DNA from: Comamonadaceae bacterium
GTDB taxonomy: Bacteria; Pseudomonadota; Gammaproteobacteria; Burkholderiales; Burkholderiaceae_C
Direction: 5' to 3'
Assembly (NCBI GenBank): GCA_023259355.1
Contig: JAHFQI010000014.1
Coordinates: forward strand, 1 to 36,831
Length of the DNA: 36,831 bases
Position 1 is the stretch's first letter; each line of letters opens with the position of its first letter. Made by a program: the position numbers and the translations under genes. The notes under the pieces are model-generated. The model made no database searches, was not told the DNA's origin, and saw only the letters and a list, made by a program, of their open reading frames with translations. Shown piece after piece: positions 36,314 through 36,831 of this stretch.

Positions 36314-36831
36314 TCAGAAGCTGCCGACCATCCGGCCGCGGTTGAAAATGCCGGCCGGGTCGAATTCGGCCTTCAGGCGCTGGTGAATCCGGTCCAGCGG
36401 CGGCTTCAGGGGCTCGAGTCGGGGTTGCTCCCGCGTGGCCGGGTTGCCGTCCACCATGAACAGCGCCGCATGGCCGCCGGCGCGCGCCGCCACCTCGCGC
36501 AGCGCGCCGGCGTGGGCGAGGCCCGCTTTCACCCAGCGCTGGCCGCCATGCCACTCAACCAGCGGCGCGGCCACGCCGGCGGGCAAGGCCAGCACCGGCG
36601 CGGTTTGCGGCACCGAGAGACGCCACAGGCATTCGGTCCCGTCGCGCCCGGCGAACCAGGGCAGGCGCTGGTCACGGCAGGCCTCCCAATCGGCCGCCGC
36701 CACGGCATTGGCCTGGCGCTCGCCGCCCAGGGTGTGACAGGCCGCATCGACCGCCGCCACCGCGCCGCGCAGGCGAAGGTAGAGCGCGCCCACGCCCGCG
36801 TCGGCCACCCAGCGACTGGCATTGAGCGGCA
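36314..36831 (-). CDS. glcE: Glycolate oxidase FAD-binding subunit, partial (runs off the right edge)
   Basis: C-terminal ...[34 protein letters not shown]; directly upstream of glcF; reading frame remains open to the window edge. Confidence 0.88.
   Translation of the reverse strand, partial: PLNASRWVADAGVGALYLRLRGAVAAVDAACHTLGGERQANAVAAADWEACRDQRLPWFAGRDGTECLWRLSVPQTAPVLALPAGVAAPLVEWHGGQRWVKAGLAHAGALREVAARAGGHAALFMVDGNPATREQPRLEPLKPPLDRIHQRLKAEFDPAGIFNRGRMVGSF

Overview
The window is a GC-rich chromosomal segment, most likely from a Burkholderiales (Comamonadaceae-type) bacterium; that assignment is inferred from gene content and repeat style, not searched. I see no phage, transposase, CRISPR array, rRNA or tRNA. 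From left to right it contains: a minus-strand nitrogen/ureide-type catabolic cluster (allophanate hydrolase AtzF, a NitT/TauT-type ABC transporter, AtzG/HpxX-like, AtzE/HpxY-like and AtzH/HpxZ-like proteins, then a BMP-family ABC transporter); rsmI-yraN-diaA/gmhA-dolP; a 3-hydroxyisobutyrate dehydrogenase-type enzyme; pilU and pilT; a YggS-like protein; a bactofilin; an unusual HTH / zinc-ribbon / J-domain protein; ahpF and ahpC; a LysR regulator divergent from mmsA and a GMC oxidoreductase; an ammonium transporter plus a small uncharacterised protein; a TauE/SafE transporter; alr; lplT; an EamA transporter; two tandem paralogous degenerate receiver-domain proteins; glutathione peroxidase; a ProQ/FinO-family protein; and glcF/glcE. 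The strongest new signals are as follows. (1) Two near-perfect sigma54 promoters, upstream of atzF and of the BMP transporter, each carry the same 12-bp near-palindrome CTTGKATMCAAG at exactly the same distance (7 bp after TTGC), overlapping the predicted +1. This implies RpoN activation with a superimposed operator, and it implies that the TTG start of the ORF-track atzF is wrong. (2) A paralogous pair of proteins has a degenerate receiver-like domain at each end, and one has a linker with repeated FxxT[QRK]xF motifs. (3) There is a single-polypeptide HTH + zinc ribbon + C-terminal J-domain protein. (4) The amt promoter has a sigma54 element and an NtrC-like box, with a strong orphan terminator on the opposite strand. 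(5) A perfect inverted repeat of CTATCGATAG lies upstream of ahpC.
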